DNA from: Rhizobium sp. 007
GTDB taxonomy: Bacteria; Pseudomonadota; Alphaproteobacteria; Rhizobiales; Rhizobiaceae
DNA: 64,000 nucleotides
Direction of reading: 5' to 3'
Assembly (NCBI RefSeq): GCF_015353075.1
Contig: NZ_CP064188.1
Location: 992,001 to 1,056,000 of the forward strand
Below are positions 36,360 to 46,800 of this stretch, one piece after another. Made by a program: the position numbers and the translations under genes. The notes under the pieces were generated by a model. It was given only the letters and a program-made list of their open reading frames with translations, ran no database searches and had not been told where the DNA came from. Each line of letters begins with the position of its first letter. Positions within the stretch are counted from its first letter, which is position 1.

Positions 36360-36827
36360 CTAAAACTTGCCAGGCTGGAGCACCGAGCCCGTATTGGACC
36401 AAGTAATGTAGGCTTCCAGCGACTTCATCGCCTCGGACTCAGGATCGATCTTCACGCCCTGGTTCGGCTTTTCGATGCACCAGTTGATCATATCCCGCAG
36501 GGTCGCGAACTGGTTAATTTGCGCCTGGAATTTCGGGAAGGACTGCGGATGGGTGTCCGACGCCATGGGGTGGCACATGGCGCAAGCCATTCCCGTAGTC
36601 GAAAGGCTGTCGCCGACGCCCATGGCGTCAGCCGTCGCTTGATCGCCATGAAAAAGCAGGTCTCCCTTCCTGACCTGTTCCAGGAAAACGTCCTGAAAGG
36701 CCTTCAACTGTTGCGGGGTTATCGGATCCTTGTGCGCGCCGGCCGGTCCGACGAGAAGGGCAATGCCGATTGCGCCTCCTATCGAGGAAATCCGCAGTGT
36801 GCCGGGGAGGGTTGCTTTGCTTGTCAT
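36360..36827 (-). CDS. Monoheme c-type cytochrome, SoxA/TsdA-like (COG3258 type)
   Basis: Protein of 155 residues with a signal peptide ending near GPAGA and one heme motif CAMCH (82-86). The surrounding sequence (HPMASDTHPQSFPKFQAQIN, LRDMINWCIEKPNQG, SLEAYITWSN) matches the cytochrome fold shared by SoxA and thiosulfate dehydrogenase TsdA. The extra Cys in NWCIE aligns with a conserved family position. The ATG at 36827 follows AGGAGGAATAGCT. It sits 47 bp before ccoN and may be the direct electron donor to the oxidase or a thiosulfate-linked cytochrome. Confidence 0.8.
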   Translation of the reverse strand: MTSKATLPGTLRISSIGGAIGIALLVGPAGAHKDPITPQQLKAFQDVFLEQVRKGDLLFHGDQATADAMGVGDSLSTTGMACAMCHPMASDTHPQSFPKFQAQINQFATLRDMINWCIEKPNQGVKIDPESEAMKSLEAYITWSNTGSVLQPGKF

Positions 36828-36838
36828 AGCTATTCCTC

Positions 36839-37978
36839 CTATCGATATGGCCACATGTTATCGGCGATCCGCGGACGGATGACTTCCGACACGTTCTTGT
36901 CGTGGTCCTCGGGAGACTGGACGAAGACCTCCTTGCGGCCCCACATCACGTATTCCGCGTTTACATCGTCGTTTGCGGCGACGTCGATCTTGCCCCAGCC
37001 GACCCCGTCATAAGGATCGCCGGGATCGACGCGGATCATCGGCTTCGTCAGCTTTGGTACGCCTTCGGGCGCATAGGGCCACGGCCACGAGGTCGCAAGC
37101 ATGCCGATAGACCGCATCGTGCCGATCTCGTTATAGAGCACCTGATGCGTATGGCCGTGGATGTTCGTGACCTTGCTGAAGGGCATCAATACCTGATGGA
37201 CTTCGCGCCAGTCGCGGACCCAGAAATTCCAGGGTGGATAGTATTCGTAGAGCGGATTGTGACTGAAGATCACCACGGGTCTTGCCTTGTCCCAGTCGGA
37301 GAGTGTCTTCTCCATCCAGTCGAGCTGGTCGCGGCCGACGCCGGCCCAGGGACCGGCGACTGTGCCGTCGAGGGTCGCCATGTGGCCCATGCGCTCCTCG
37401 GGCGTCATGTTCTTGGCGCTCCAGTAGTCCGGTCCCCGGCTCACTGTATCGAGACCGATGAAGCGGACGCCCTTATGGTCGAAGGTCCAATTGGACTGGC
37501 CGAACAGTTCGCCCCACTTCTTGCCCATGTCCAGATACCAGTCGTGCTCGCCAGGTATATAGTGCTTGGGTATTGTGACGTCCTTCAGCAACTCGACGCC
37601 AAGCTCGAGCTCCTCGATCTTGCCGAGCTGCGCCAGATCGCCGCCGAAGACCAGGAAGTCGGCGGGCGGATTCATCGCCTTGACCTCTTGGGCCGCGCGT
37701 ATGGTTTTGTCGACGAAGCGCGTGTTCAGGGATCGCGGATACAGGTGTGTGTCCGAAATCCAGGCGAACATAAACGGCTCTTCGGCTGCGTGCGCGATGT
37801 CGATCGTGTTGAGCAACGGCCACCACGCGAAGGTCTGCGCGACCGTGGCGGCACCGAACAACAGCGATTTGTGAACGAAAGTGCGGCGCGTTATCTGGAG
37901 CGTGTCATCTGGACGCACCCCAGCGGGCTGCAGCACCGCATGCATTTCCCGGCGCAAACGATCAAGCTCGTCAGACAT
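36839..37978 (-). CDS. Tat-exported calcineurin-like metallophosphatase
   Basis: Protein of 379 residues. A twin-arginine motif ITRRTFVHKSLLFGA starts at about residue 29, placing the enzyme in the periplasm. The dimetal phosphoesterase motifs are in order: ISDTHLYPR (D-x-H), FGGDLAQLG (GD), PGEHDWY (GxHD; Asn replaced by Glu), FSHNPLYE and HGHTHQV (GHxH). It is co-oriented with the cytochrome and oxidase genes, 11 bp before the cytochrome start. Its substrate is unknown, and its link to respiration is unexplained. Confidence 0.85.
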   Translation of the reverse strand: MSDELDRLRREMHAVLQPAGVRPDDTLQITRRTFVHKSLLFGAATVAQTFAWWPLLNTIDIAHAAEEPFMFAWISDTHLYPRSLNTRFVDKTIRAAQEVKAMNPPADFLVFGGDLAQLGKIEELELGVELLKDVTIPKHYIPGEHDWYLDMGKKWGELFGQSNWTFDHKGVRFIGLDTVSRGPDYWSAKNMTPEERMGHMATLDGTVAGPWAGVGRDQLDWMEKTLSDWDKARPVVIFSHNPLYEYYPPWNFWVRDWREVHQVLMPFSKVTNIHGHTHQVLYNEIGTMRSIGMLATSWPWPYAPEGVPKLTKPMIRVDPGDPYDGVGWGKIDVAANDDVNAEYVMWGRKEVFVQSPEDHDKNVSEVIRPRIADNMWPYR

Positions 37979-38078
37979 GGGGTTTCTCCTACCTGGCCAA
38001 AAAAGGCTCGGCCGTCACAGAGGCAGACGTGACGCGCTAGGCCACATCAGGACTTTTCTTTTTGCTCTTTACTTCGTA

Positions 38079-38795
38079 CTACTGTTTCTTAAGTTCGATA
38101 TCGAGCTTCGTGGCTTTGCCACCCTCAACGCTGACAGACATTTCCATGGGCCCGGTGAAGGGCTGCACGGCCACGAGCTTGTAGTCACCCGGCGGGACGT
38201 CGGTGATCGAGAACTTGCCATCGCTCCCCGTGACTGAGTAGTAGGGATTGTTGGCAACATAAATCCAGCCTTCCATCCAGCCATGCGCGTCGCAGTCAAT
38301 ACGTACCGTTCCGGGCCGGGGCAATTCGGTGGGAATGGTCTGGCCTTTGTTGGGCAAGGCAAGGTTGAACGCCGTGCGCTTGCCATAGTAGCCATGCGTA
38401 TTATGCAGCACGGGATCGGAATTCACGACATTCAGCGGGCCCGCCGGGATAACCTGCACTTCCGGTTCGAAACGGCATTTTTCATTGTCGAGTTCGGGCG
38501 TCTTCCCTGCCGTTGGCCATTCTTTGCCAGATGCCACGTCGACCAGATATACGACCGCACTTTCAACGGCCTTGCCGGCGCCAAGCCGGACCAACGGTTC
38601 GTCGCGTGGAGTTCCACAGACCTGGACGTCTTTGGTGGGGATGATCTTCTTCGTCGGGACGGTGCCGTTGTAGACAACAACACCCTCGATGGAGCCTCCT
38701 CCCGCAACGGCGGTAATTTCATAGGATTGACCAGGAACGCCAATCGCCGCCGTTGCCACCGTAAGAAATCCAGAGAAGAAATGATGCCTCCTCAC
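38079..38795 (-). CDS. Periplasmic cupredoxin-like protein with carboxypeptidase-regulatory-like domain
   Basis: Secreted protein of 238 residues. After a weak signal region it has GGSIEGVVVYNGTVPTKKII, then a plastocyanin-like part with VVNSDPVLHNTHGYYG and RIDCDAHGWMEGWIYV, where His, Cys, His and Met are placed as copper ligands. A C-terminal SVTGSDGKFSITDVPPGDYK is a CarboxypepD_reg-type beta sandwich. It probably carries copper or electrons. It heads the leftward oxidase operon and is divergent from SCO across a 248-bp promoter region without an obvious TTGAT-N4-ATCAA box. Confidence 0.78.
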   Translation of the reverse strand: MRRHHFFSGFLTVATAAIGVPGQSYEITAVAGGGSIEGVVVYNGTVPTKKIIPTKDVQVCGTPRDEPLVRLGAGKAVESAVVYLVDVASGKEWPTAGKTPELDNEKCRFEPEVQVIPAGPLNVVNSDPVLHNTHGYYGKRTAFNLALPNKGQTIPTELPRPGTVRIDCDAHGWMEGWIYVANNPYYSVTGSDGKFSITDVPPGDYKLVAVQPFTGPMEMSVSVEGGKATKLDIELKKQ

Positions 38796-39043
38796 AGCAC
38801 CCTCCTCTTCCTTAACGGAGATGTTGCATTCTTGATCAGAATGATTCTAATATCAAGGGAAATCGATCTGAACTGGTAGTGGAATACCGGCCAGATTTAC
38901 GCGGCAGAAAAAGCAGATTCCCTCGGCGCGTGGCGTGTGGATGGTAACCGCGAGCCGATTTACCTGTTCTGCGAACGTTCTGTCCCATCGCTACCGACCT
39001 CAACTGTGCGGTAATGTACAGTTGCGGGCCCCGGAGGCAAAAG

Positions 39044-39664
39044 ATGGATCGCCCATGGAAGGACCATCGCGCTTCGGCGCGGCAGTGGCTAGCCCTCGCT
39101 GCAACCATGCTGGCGGCGACGGCGGTGGTGACCGCCTGGCCCGCTCGCGCGATCTCTGAAACGACGGTGGGAGGCCCCTTCACCCTCACTGCGTCCGACG
39201 GGCAAGCTGTGACGGATGCGACTTTCCGCGGCAAGTGGCTGCTGGTTTTCTTCGGTTACACCTTCTGCCCCGATGCCTGCCCGACGACGCTGAGCCAAAT
39301 CGCGGTCGCGCTCGAGCAGCTCGGGGCGGATGCGCAAGAGGTGCAGCCGATCTTCATTACGGTCGATCCGGAGCGCGACACTCCAAAGGCAATGGGCGAA
39401 TATACCGAAGCAATCGACAAGCGGATCGTCGGGCTCTCGGGAACGCCGGAGCAGATCGCAGCGGTATCGCAGGCATACGGCGTCTACAGCGAGCGGCACC
39501 GCACCGGAACAGGCCGGGACGACTATCTCATCGATCACGGCACGTACATCTACATAATGTCGCCGGAGGGAAAGTTTGCACGGGGCATGTCGGCTGACAC
39601 GCCGGCGGACGACATCGCGGCCACCTTGCGCCATCTGATGACGGAGGCTCGCAATGGAGGTTGA
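39044..39664 (+). CDS. SCO1/SenC-type copper chaperone
   Basis: Protein of 206 residues with an N-terminal membrane anchor or signal (about 12-36). The thioredoxin fold carries [11 protein letters not shown] (Cys75, Cys79) and the copper-binding His in [14 protein letters not shown] proteins deliver copper to CuA or cbb3 oxidases. The ATG at 39044 is preferred because GGAGG lies 6 nt upstream. The gene overlaps or directly abuts hemA and is divergent from the cupredoxin-like gene, so it belongs to the same respiratory module. Confidence 0.9.
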   Translation: MDRPWKDHRASARQWLALAATMLAATAVVTAWPARAISETTVGGPFTLTASDGQAVTDATFRGKWLLVFFGYTFCPDACPTTLSQIAVALEQLGADAQEVQPIFITVDPERDTPKAMGEYTEAIDKRIVGLSGTPEQIAAVSQAYGVYSERHRTGTGRDDYLIDHGTYIYIMSPEGKFARGMSADTPADDIAATLRHLMTEARNGG

Positions 39665-39689
39665 GCGGACGCCGGCGAGGAGGCCGGAC

Positions 39690-40952
39690 ATGACCTGGGG
39701 GAAGGGTGGGAACAAGGGGACTGGACGGTACGGCCAGTACTTCGCCGCCGCCATATCACGACTCCATGCAGAGCAGCGATACCGCGTCTTTGCCGATCTG
39801 GAGCGGATCGCGGGACGTTTTCCCTTCGCCACCTGGCGCTCCCCATCGGGACTGCGGGAGGTCGTCATCTGGTGCTCCAACGATTATCTCGGTATGGGAC
39901 AGCATCCCAAGGTGATCGAAGCCATGATTGACACTGCGCGACGCCACGGGACAGGTGCGGGCGGTACCCGCAACATTTCCGGCACAAACCATCCGCTCGT
40001 CGAACTGGAAGCCGAACTCGCGGATCTGCATGGCAAGGATGCGGCTCTGGTCTTCACGTCGGGGTATGTATCCAACCAGACGGGCATCTCCACCATCGCC
40101 AAGCTCATACCCGACTGTCTGATCCTGTCCGATGCGCTCAACCACAATTCCATGATCGAGGGGATTCGCCAATCCGGAATGGAAAGGCAGATCTTCCGCC
40201 ACAACGACGTGCGACACCTTGAGGAACTGCTGAAGGCCGTCGCCTTCGAGCGGCCGAAGCTCATCGTCCTCGAAAGCCTCTATTCCATGGACGGCGACAT
40301 CGCGCCGATCCATTGCATCTGCGAGCTCGCCGAACGCTACGGTGCCATGACCTATCTCGACGAGGTGCATGCGGTGGGAATGTATGGGCCGAGAGGCGGC
40401 GGCGTTGCCGAACGCGATGGCGCCATGGAGCGGATCGACGTCATCGAAGGTACCCTGGCCAAGGCTTTCGGATGTCTCGGCGGCTATATCGTCGGCAATA
40501 GCGATCTCATCGACGCCGTGCGCTCCTACGCGCCGGGTTTCATTTTCACGACGGCTTTGCCGCCGCCCATCTGCGCAGCGGCCACCGCCGCGATCCGCCA
40601 CCTGAAGACCTCGCAGTCGGAGCGTCAAAGCCACCAAGACCGCGTCCGGCGCGTCAAGGCCGAACTGAATTCGGCAAGGCTGCCGGTCATGCCAAGCGAC
40701 AGCCACATCGTTCCCGTGTGGGTCGGCGATCCGGCAAAGTGCAAGGCGGCGAGCAATATTCTACTGGCCGAGTACGGCATCTACATCCAGCCGATCAACT
40801 ATCCGACCGTCGCCAAGGGAACCGAGCGGCTGCGCATCACGCCGTCGCCATGCCACGATGACATCATGATCAGCCACCTTGTGGCGGCGCTGTCCGATGT
40901 CTGGAACCGGCTCGGATTACCATACGCCAATACTGCTCAGGCCGCGGAGTGA
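39690..40952 (+). CDS. hemA: 5-aminolevulinate synthase
   Basis: PLP enzyme of 420 residues that condenses glycine and succinyl-CoA to 5-aminolevulinate, the first step of heme synthesis in alphaproteobacteria. Family landmarks: [47 protein letters not shown], the Asp of [12 protein letters not shown] and the PLP lysine in EGTLAKAFG (K258). The ATG at 39690 follows GAGGAGG; a longer start at 39654 overlaps SCO. It may be a second copy dedicated to heme-rich respiration, since it sits inside the oxidase module. Confidence 0.9.
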   Translation: MTWGKGGNKGTGRYGQYFAAAISRLHAEQRYRVFADLERIAGRFPFATWRSPSGLREVVIWCSNDYLGMGQHPKVIEAMIDTARRHGTGAGGTRNISGTNHPLVELEAELADLHGKDAALVFTSGYVSNQTGISTIAKLIPDCLILSDALNHNSMIEGIRQSGMERQIFRHNDVRHLEELLKAVAFERPKLIVLESLYSMDGDIAPIHCICELAERYGAMTYLDEVHAVGMYGPRGGGVAERDGAMERIDVIEGTLAKAFGCLGGYIVGNSDLIDAVRSYAPGFIFTTALPPPICAAATAAIRHLKTSQSERQSHQDRVRRVKAELNSARLPVMPSDSHIVPVWVGDPAKCKAASNILLAEYGIYIQPINYPTVAKGTERLRITPSPCHDDIMISHLVAALSDVWNRLGLPYANTAQAAE

Positions 40953-40977
40953 GGCGGCAACTCTTGGGAGGAAGGCC

Positions 40978-42618
40978 ATGACGGCCAAAGACATCAAATA
41001 CGCCTTCGAGGCGCGAGACAGCATGTTAGATGGCGTGGGTACGCTCGGAAGGGCTGTCAGCGTCACACTTGGACCGCGGGGGCGGAATGTCGCCATGGCC
41101 CGGCCCTTCGGTGCGAAAATCACCAAGGACGGCGTGACCGTTGCAAAGGAGATCGAGCTTCAAGACAGGTTTGAGGACATGGCCGTCCGGTTGCTCCGGC
41201 AAGTTGCCGTCAAAACCTCCTATCTGACCGGCGACGGCACCACGACTGCGGTCGTGCTCGCCGAGGCTATTATCAGAGGCGGCGTGCGGGCAGTGGCGGC
41301 CGGCATGAATCCCATGGACTTGAAGCGCGGCATCGATCGTGCTGTCGAGGCTGTCGCGGCGGAGCTGAAGCAGAATGCAAGAGCCGTTTCCTCGAATGTG
41401 GAGATAGCCCAGATCGCCACGATCGCGGCAAACGGCGACACCGAAATCGGCCGCATCATCGCCGAAGCCATGGCAAAGGTCGGCAACAATGGCGTGATCA
41501 CAGTCGAGGAAGGCAGGTCGCTCGAAACCGAGATCGAGATCGTCACCGGCATCCAGTTCGACCGCAGTTACATCTCCCCGCATTTCACTACCAACCGCGA
41601 GCGGACGCGGGTGGAGTTCGAGGATGCCTATATCCTTCTCGGCGAGAAGAAGCTGGCGAGCCTCGACAAAGTGGTGCCGCTCCTGGAAAAGGTCGTGCAG
41701 ACCGGCAAACCTCTTCTCATTATCGCCGAAGATGTCGAGGCCGAAGTCAGAGCAGCGCTCGTCGTCAACAAGCTGCGCGGCAGCCTCAAGGTGGCAGCGG
41801 TCAAGGCGCCTGCCTACGGCGAGCTCCGCAAGGCGATCCTGCAGGATATTGCGCTGTTGACGGGTGGTACGGTCATCTCGGAGGATCTCGGCCTTAAGAT
41901 CGAGACCGTGCCGCTCGATGTCCTCGGCCGCGCGGGGAAGATTACAGTCGACAAGCAAAACACGACGATCGTGGAAGGGCGTGGTCTACCGGTAGATATC
42001 GAGACGCGCATCGCCGCCATCAAGCGCCAGCTCGAACAGTCTGACTTCGACTATGACCGCGACAAGCTGGAGGAACGGCTGGCGCGGCTTTCGAGTGGGA
42101 TCGCCGTGGTCCGGGTCGGCGGAACGAGCGAGATCGAGGTCAGGGAGAAGAAGGATCGCATCCGAAACGCCGTCCATGCTGCTCGCGCTGCCATCGAGGA
42201 GGGTATCTTGCCAGGCGGCGGCACCGCCCTCTTGCGGGCAGGAAAGGCACTCGAGGCGCTCAAGATCGATCACCCCGACCAGCAGGCAGGCATCCGCCTC
42301 GTCGCGGAGGCGATACGCTGGCCGGCGCGGCAGATTGCGGCCAATTCGGGCGAGGACGGTTCGGTCGTTGCAGCGAGAATTCTCGAAAAAGATGATTTCG
42401 CCTACGGCTACGACGCCCAGAAGGGAGCGTTCGGCGACATGGTGGCAGCGGGCATCATCGATCCCGTCAAGGCGGTGCGCGCGGCGCTTCAGGGCGCTGC
42501 GTCCGTGGCCGGTCTCATGATCATGACGGAGGCAATGGTGGCAGAGGTTCCGGGGCCGCCGCCGCCCGAGCTTCCGGGCCATCACGATCATGAGGACAAT
42601 TTGGACATCGAATTCTAA
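40978..42618 (+). CDS. groEL: Divergent GroEL-family chaperonin
   Basis: Chaperonin of 546 residues. ATP-binding and hydrolysis motifs are kept ([23 protein letters not shown]) and the apical [11 protein letters not shown] is typical. It differs from housekeeping GroEL in the GFGDRRK region (AYGELRK) and ends [22 protein letters not shown], a His/Pro/Asp tail instead of the usual GGM repeat. No groES lies upstream. It follows hemA after 25 bp. It could be a client-specific chaperonin for the oxidase module, which is inference. From 42619 to 43040 I see no credible gene. Confidence 0.88.
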   Translation: MTAKDIKYAFEARDSMLDGVGTLGRAVSVTLGPRGRNVAMARPFGAKITKDGVTVAKEIELQDRFEDMAVRLLRQVAVKTSYLTGDGTTTAVVLAEAIIRGGVRAVAAGMNPMDLKRGIDRAVEAVAAELKQNARAVSSNVEIAQIATIAANGDTEIGRIIAEAMAKVGNNGVITVEEGRSLETEIEIVTGIQFDRSYISPHFTTNRERTRVEFEDAYILLGEKKLASLDKVVPLLEKVVQTGKPLLIIAEDVEAEVRAALVVNKLRGSLKVAAVKAPAYGELRKAILQDIALLTGGTVISEDLGLKIETVPLDVLGRAGKITVDKQNTTIVEGRGLPVDIETRIAAIKRQLEQSDFDYDRDKLEERLARLSSGIAVVRVGGTSEIEVREKKDRIRNAVHAARAAIEEGILPGGGTALLRAGKALEALKIDHPDQQAGIRLVAEAIRWPARQIAANSGEDGSVVAARILEKDDFAYGYDAQKGAFGDMVAAGIIDPVKAVRAALQGAASVAGLMIMTEAMVAEVPGPPPPELPGHHDHEDNLDIEF

Positions 42619-43040
42619 TCGAGACACGGTTGCAACAATCCAAAATATGAACGTGACCGGTTCCACGATAGGGGACAAAACCCCATTGGCCGATTTCCGT
42701 CATTGACACGGCCCCTGAGAAAGTAAGGGATCGTGCCAAAGAGAACGCGAATGATCACCGACAAGTTCGGGCGCCCATGGGCGTCGAACATCGGTCGCAC
42801 GACCGTTATGGAAAACGCGAGCGCATGCAGGGCTTCCGATCTCGAGGAGGGCTCCAATGCTTGGTCGCGATCTTCTCAGCCCCCAAACATTCAGCAAATG
42901 CCGAGAAAGCGAACAAACGGCGGATGACGGCGAACGCCTTTGACCGCCGATTTGAGCGAGCAAAATGTCTCACTTTTGCCGCCCAAAAATGAGGGTGAGA
43001 CAAACGAGGGAAAAAGCGATGAATAATCAAATAGGAAAAA

Positions 43041-43069
43041 ATGGAATGGTGGGCGATGAGAGACTCGAA
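43041..43069. mobile_element. Distal attachment site of a tRNA-Val element
   Basis: The 29 bases here are identical to 51956-51984, where they form the 3' end of tRNA-Val plus 6 flanking bases. Flanking bases differ immediately on both sides. A partial tRNA copy without the rest of the gene is the expected far attachment site of an element integrated at the tRNA 3' end. Orientation is the same as at the tRNA, giving a unit of 8915 bp. Confidence 0.8.
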
Positions 43070-43274
43070 AACTCAAGGCTCTCATCGGGAAGAGTCTTAA
43101 GTATCTGGTTACAAAAAAGATTGAGCATATAGAGATATTGAAATTTGTGACATTGTGACGGCCCGAAAATTGTGACTCTTGCTGCGCTTGCCTGTGGATA
43201 AAGTGGATGGGAGATCCAATCCGAGCATCGAGAGTTTTCCAGCATGGTAAAACAGTGGCACGTCTGGCGGACGC

Positions 43275-43660
43275 AGTGGCGAAGACGCCTTTCTCGCGGA
43301 CTGCGCCGACATCGTCTCAGCAGGAACGGTCTATGCCAAGTTCGCAAATCTTGCGACGAACATACTCACGATGCCGTTTAACAACTCGCGTGTTCTTCAG
43401 GTGGCCGATCTCGTCACCTCGATTACGACAGCAACGGTCGCGAGACATATCGAGTATGCCGACCCGTGTTCGAACCTGTGAAGAACATCTTGCGATCTTG
43501 ACATAGGGGCGGATAGGCGGCGTGGGGCAGAAGATCCATCCAGACTTCTCGTATGTGAGCCTCTATCACTGGCTCTTAGGTGATGAGTTCTGGCTATCCG
43601 CTGCCGGATCGCCATTCCCCTTCCGCGACATCGAACCCCCGCTTTTGCTGGCGGCCAGCT
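43275..43660 (+). pseudogene. DUF3800-family remnant with frameshifts
   Basis: Pieces in several frames match the C-terminal half of DUF3800 proteins (predicted RNase H-like fold): DIVSAGTVYAKFANLATNIL, RVLQVADLVTSITTATVARH, then VFEPVKNIL and GQKIHPDFSYVSLYHWLLGD. At least two frame changes and a stop near 43479 interrupt it. Such genes are common on mobile islands. No N-terminal half is visible. From 43661 to 43878 I see nothing else firm. Confidence 0.55.
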
Positions 43661-43878
43661 CGACTGTTGGAACCTTCATCGGTGGATTTCTGCTCGGGTC
43701 GTGCCGAACGCCATGCTGCTGCCGGGCACTATCAATCCGGCAAGATCGACTATCCCCATTCCATCAAATGCGGCGACAAATGAATGCGCAGGTTTCATGA
43801 CCCGACAATGGAGATGGGTTATACTATAGTCGCCGGCTGACGGAGCGCAGGACCCATACTCAAAAAGGCGGAGTGGCG

Positions 43879-46800
43879 ATGCCTCACGAGAGTGCGAGCA
43901 ACATACCACGATCATCGCCAAAGACCCCTCGGCGCAAAGGCCGCTCTTCAGGGTATGGCGGAGAACGGCGCATTGTAACTGCGCTTTCTTACGACCTGGT
44001 GGGATCAACCGATCTTTTCCACGTGATGGACATCGAAGATTACCAGGATCTGATCGCTGGATTTCAAAGTGCTGCGAAACAGTCGATAACGGCGCGTTCC
44101 GGCGTCATGCTTGTTGAGGCCGGAGACGGAGGGGTAGCGCTGTTTCCGGCCGAACTCGGCGCCAGGGATGCCGCGTCGCTTGCCATCCGCGCGGGATTGG
44201 GGATCATCGACGCCTGCAAGCGACTTAGCCGGGAAGTCGGTCGCCATTTGCACGTTCGCATCGGCATCGCGACATCGGTCGCGTTGATCCAGAAGGCACA
44301 GGAGAAGGACAAGACGCAGGAACCTATTGCAGGTGCGTCCCTCGCCATGGCTACGCGCCTGCAGGCCATAGCCGCGCCCGATAGCGTTCTCGTCTCCGAG
44401 GAGACGCGCAACCTCGCGGGCCGGTCGCACGCCTTTGTATTCGAAGGCATTCGAACGCTTAAAGGTTTTGCCGAACCGGAGAAAGTATGGCGTGCGCTGG
44501 GTCATAAAAAGGAGGTCGACAGATTTTATGCGTTCGGAAGGCTTGATGGTCCGTTCATCGGACGCACACGTGAACTCGGCATGGTTGCGAAGTCATGGAA
44601 AAGCGTGCTTGAAGGGCATGGTGAAGTTCTCTCGATCGAAGGCGATGCGGGGATCGGCAAGTCGCGGCTCTTGCACGAAATCAGGAAAATTACACAAAGC
44701 GGCCGGTCGAAATCATTCCTGTTTCAATGCCTTCCCGGCGGCTTCCGCTCGACCCTTCATCCGCTCCGGAACAGCTTTCCCGGCTCCGACTCGGGCGGAC
44801 AATCGCGGCTGACCGCCGCCGCCGTTGCAACTCAGTTTCAGCGCCATGGCGTTTTTGATGCGGATGTTATTGAAGTATTTACCCATATTCTCGGAGCGTC
44901 GGGCCGGAACGAGGTTTTGTCGAACCTCGATCCCAAGGCCGTGCGGGAAAAAGCCCGCCGTGCCATGGTCCGCGCGCTTGAGATGATGTCCGTCAATGGA
45001 CCGATCGTCATAGCCATCGAAGACATCCATTGGATCGACCCGACCTCGCAGGACTTGCTGGCAGAAGCCTCGCGAGTCGTGGAGAAGTTCCCTATACTTC
45101 TCGTCGCCACCTTTCGTCCCGGCCCCTCGATGGAGTGGCTGAATGAGAGAAATCCGACGCGTATTGAACTCGAGCCTCTCGACCGTGAAGAAGCGAGGCT
45201 GGCGATAGAGGCGGGATGGCCGGAGCACCGCAAGGCCCTACTCCCGGAACTGATTGAAGTCACCGAGCGCATATCAGCGGGTATTCCCCTGTTCATCCAG
45301 GAAATCTGCCGGTGGTTTTCCGAAAGTGCAGAGACCGACCCGATGAAAATGTCAGGAAAGGCTACACCGGGTCATATTCCGGCATTGGCGGGAATACTCG
45401 ATGCGCGGCTTGATAACCTCGGCTTCGCGAGGGATATCGCGCTAGCCGCAGCAGTCTCGGGCGCCCGCGTCACGCTGCCGCTCCTTCGCGCGCTTCTGCC
45501 CGACTTTAGCAAGAAGTCTCTGGTGACCGCGGCGGATGCGCTTTGCGAGACCGGATTTCTTACGCAGATCAGAATGCCAGGAACAATCGCATATGGCTTC
45601 CGGCACGCCCTAATTCGGGAGACGATCTACAATACGTTGCTTCGCAAACAACGCAGGATACTGCATGGGCGCCTTTTTGCGGCAGTAAGCCAAGATCGTG
45701 AAATCGCCCCTTGGTTCGATATCGGCGCGGTTGCCGAGCATGCAGAGCATGCGGATCTCTTGGAAGAGGCAATCGATCGGTTCATTTTGGCTGGAAAGGA
45801 AAGTTCGAGCCGGTCGGCGATGGTGGAGGCGCAGCACTATCTCGAACATGCCTTGGCACTCTGCGACAAGATCAGCGAAAGCAGTTCGGCCGAGTTGCTG
45901 CAGCTTTCAGCATTGACTGCCCTCGGGCCCGTCTTAACCGCAACAGTGGGGCAGAACTCGCCACCAGCGCGTAAGCTATATGAGGACGGCGTCGCCATCG
46001 CCCGGCGGCGGCCAATGGAGGAGCAGTCCGAATGGTTTCCAATCTATTGGGGTTGGTGGCTGACCGGTAAGGATTTCCTTGTCATGCACGAACGGGCGCT
46101 TGAAGTGCAGGTGATGCTGTCCCAAGTCGACGATCCGGAGACAAGGCTTCAGGTCAATCATTGCATCTGGGCGATTGAATTCAACGTCGGCAGACATCGG
46201 GAAACGCAGGATGCGATTGCGGCAGGCCTAGCGCTTTATGACGAGCGGCTGGCAAAAACGAGCAGGACGTTGTTTGGCGGCCACGACGCGAAGGTTTGCG
46301 GCCTTGGGCAACTGGCACTGTCGCTTTGGCTCACGGGACAGGTCGAGGCATCGGACAAAGCGCTTTCGGAGATGGTCGCATTTGTCGATGGAATATCCCA
46401 TGCTCCAAGCAAGGCTCATTCGCTCGACACCGAAGCGGTATCGGCCTTCTATCGGAACGATCATGAGCGCCTCGTCGAGATCTCGTTGCGAATGGGAGAA
46501 TTTGCCCGACAACACGAGATGCAATCTCTCTCAGGGCTCTCCCTTCTCTTTGGGGGATGGGCCAATGCGCACAGCAAGAATCGCTCCGCCGGTTTTGAGA
46601 TGTTTCAGGAAGGGCTGTCGCTTCTCAGACGGCTGGGAGCAGTCGCTGATCTGCCGATTTACCTATACATGCATGCGACCATGTTGGGGCTCGCGGGCAA
46701 CTATGCATCAGCGATCGAGGTGGCGACCGATGCGATCAGGGAAGCCAAGGACACTGGTCACGCTTATTGGCTGGCGGAGCTTTACAGGGGACGCGCCGTC

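Noticed and set aside
38796..39043. Anaerobox in the divergent promoter of the oxidase module
   Set aside because: TTGAT and ATCAA half-sites occur but are about 15 bp apart. No proper FixK/FNR site was found.
42733..42927. Plus-strand ORF of 64 codons after groEL
   Set aside because: The GTG start has no ribosome site, and overlapping frames are equally open. No family was recognised.
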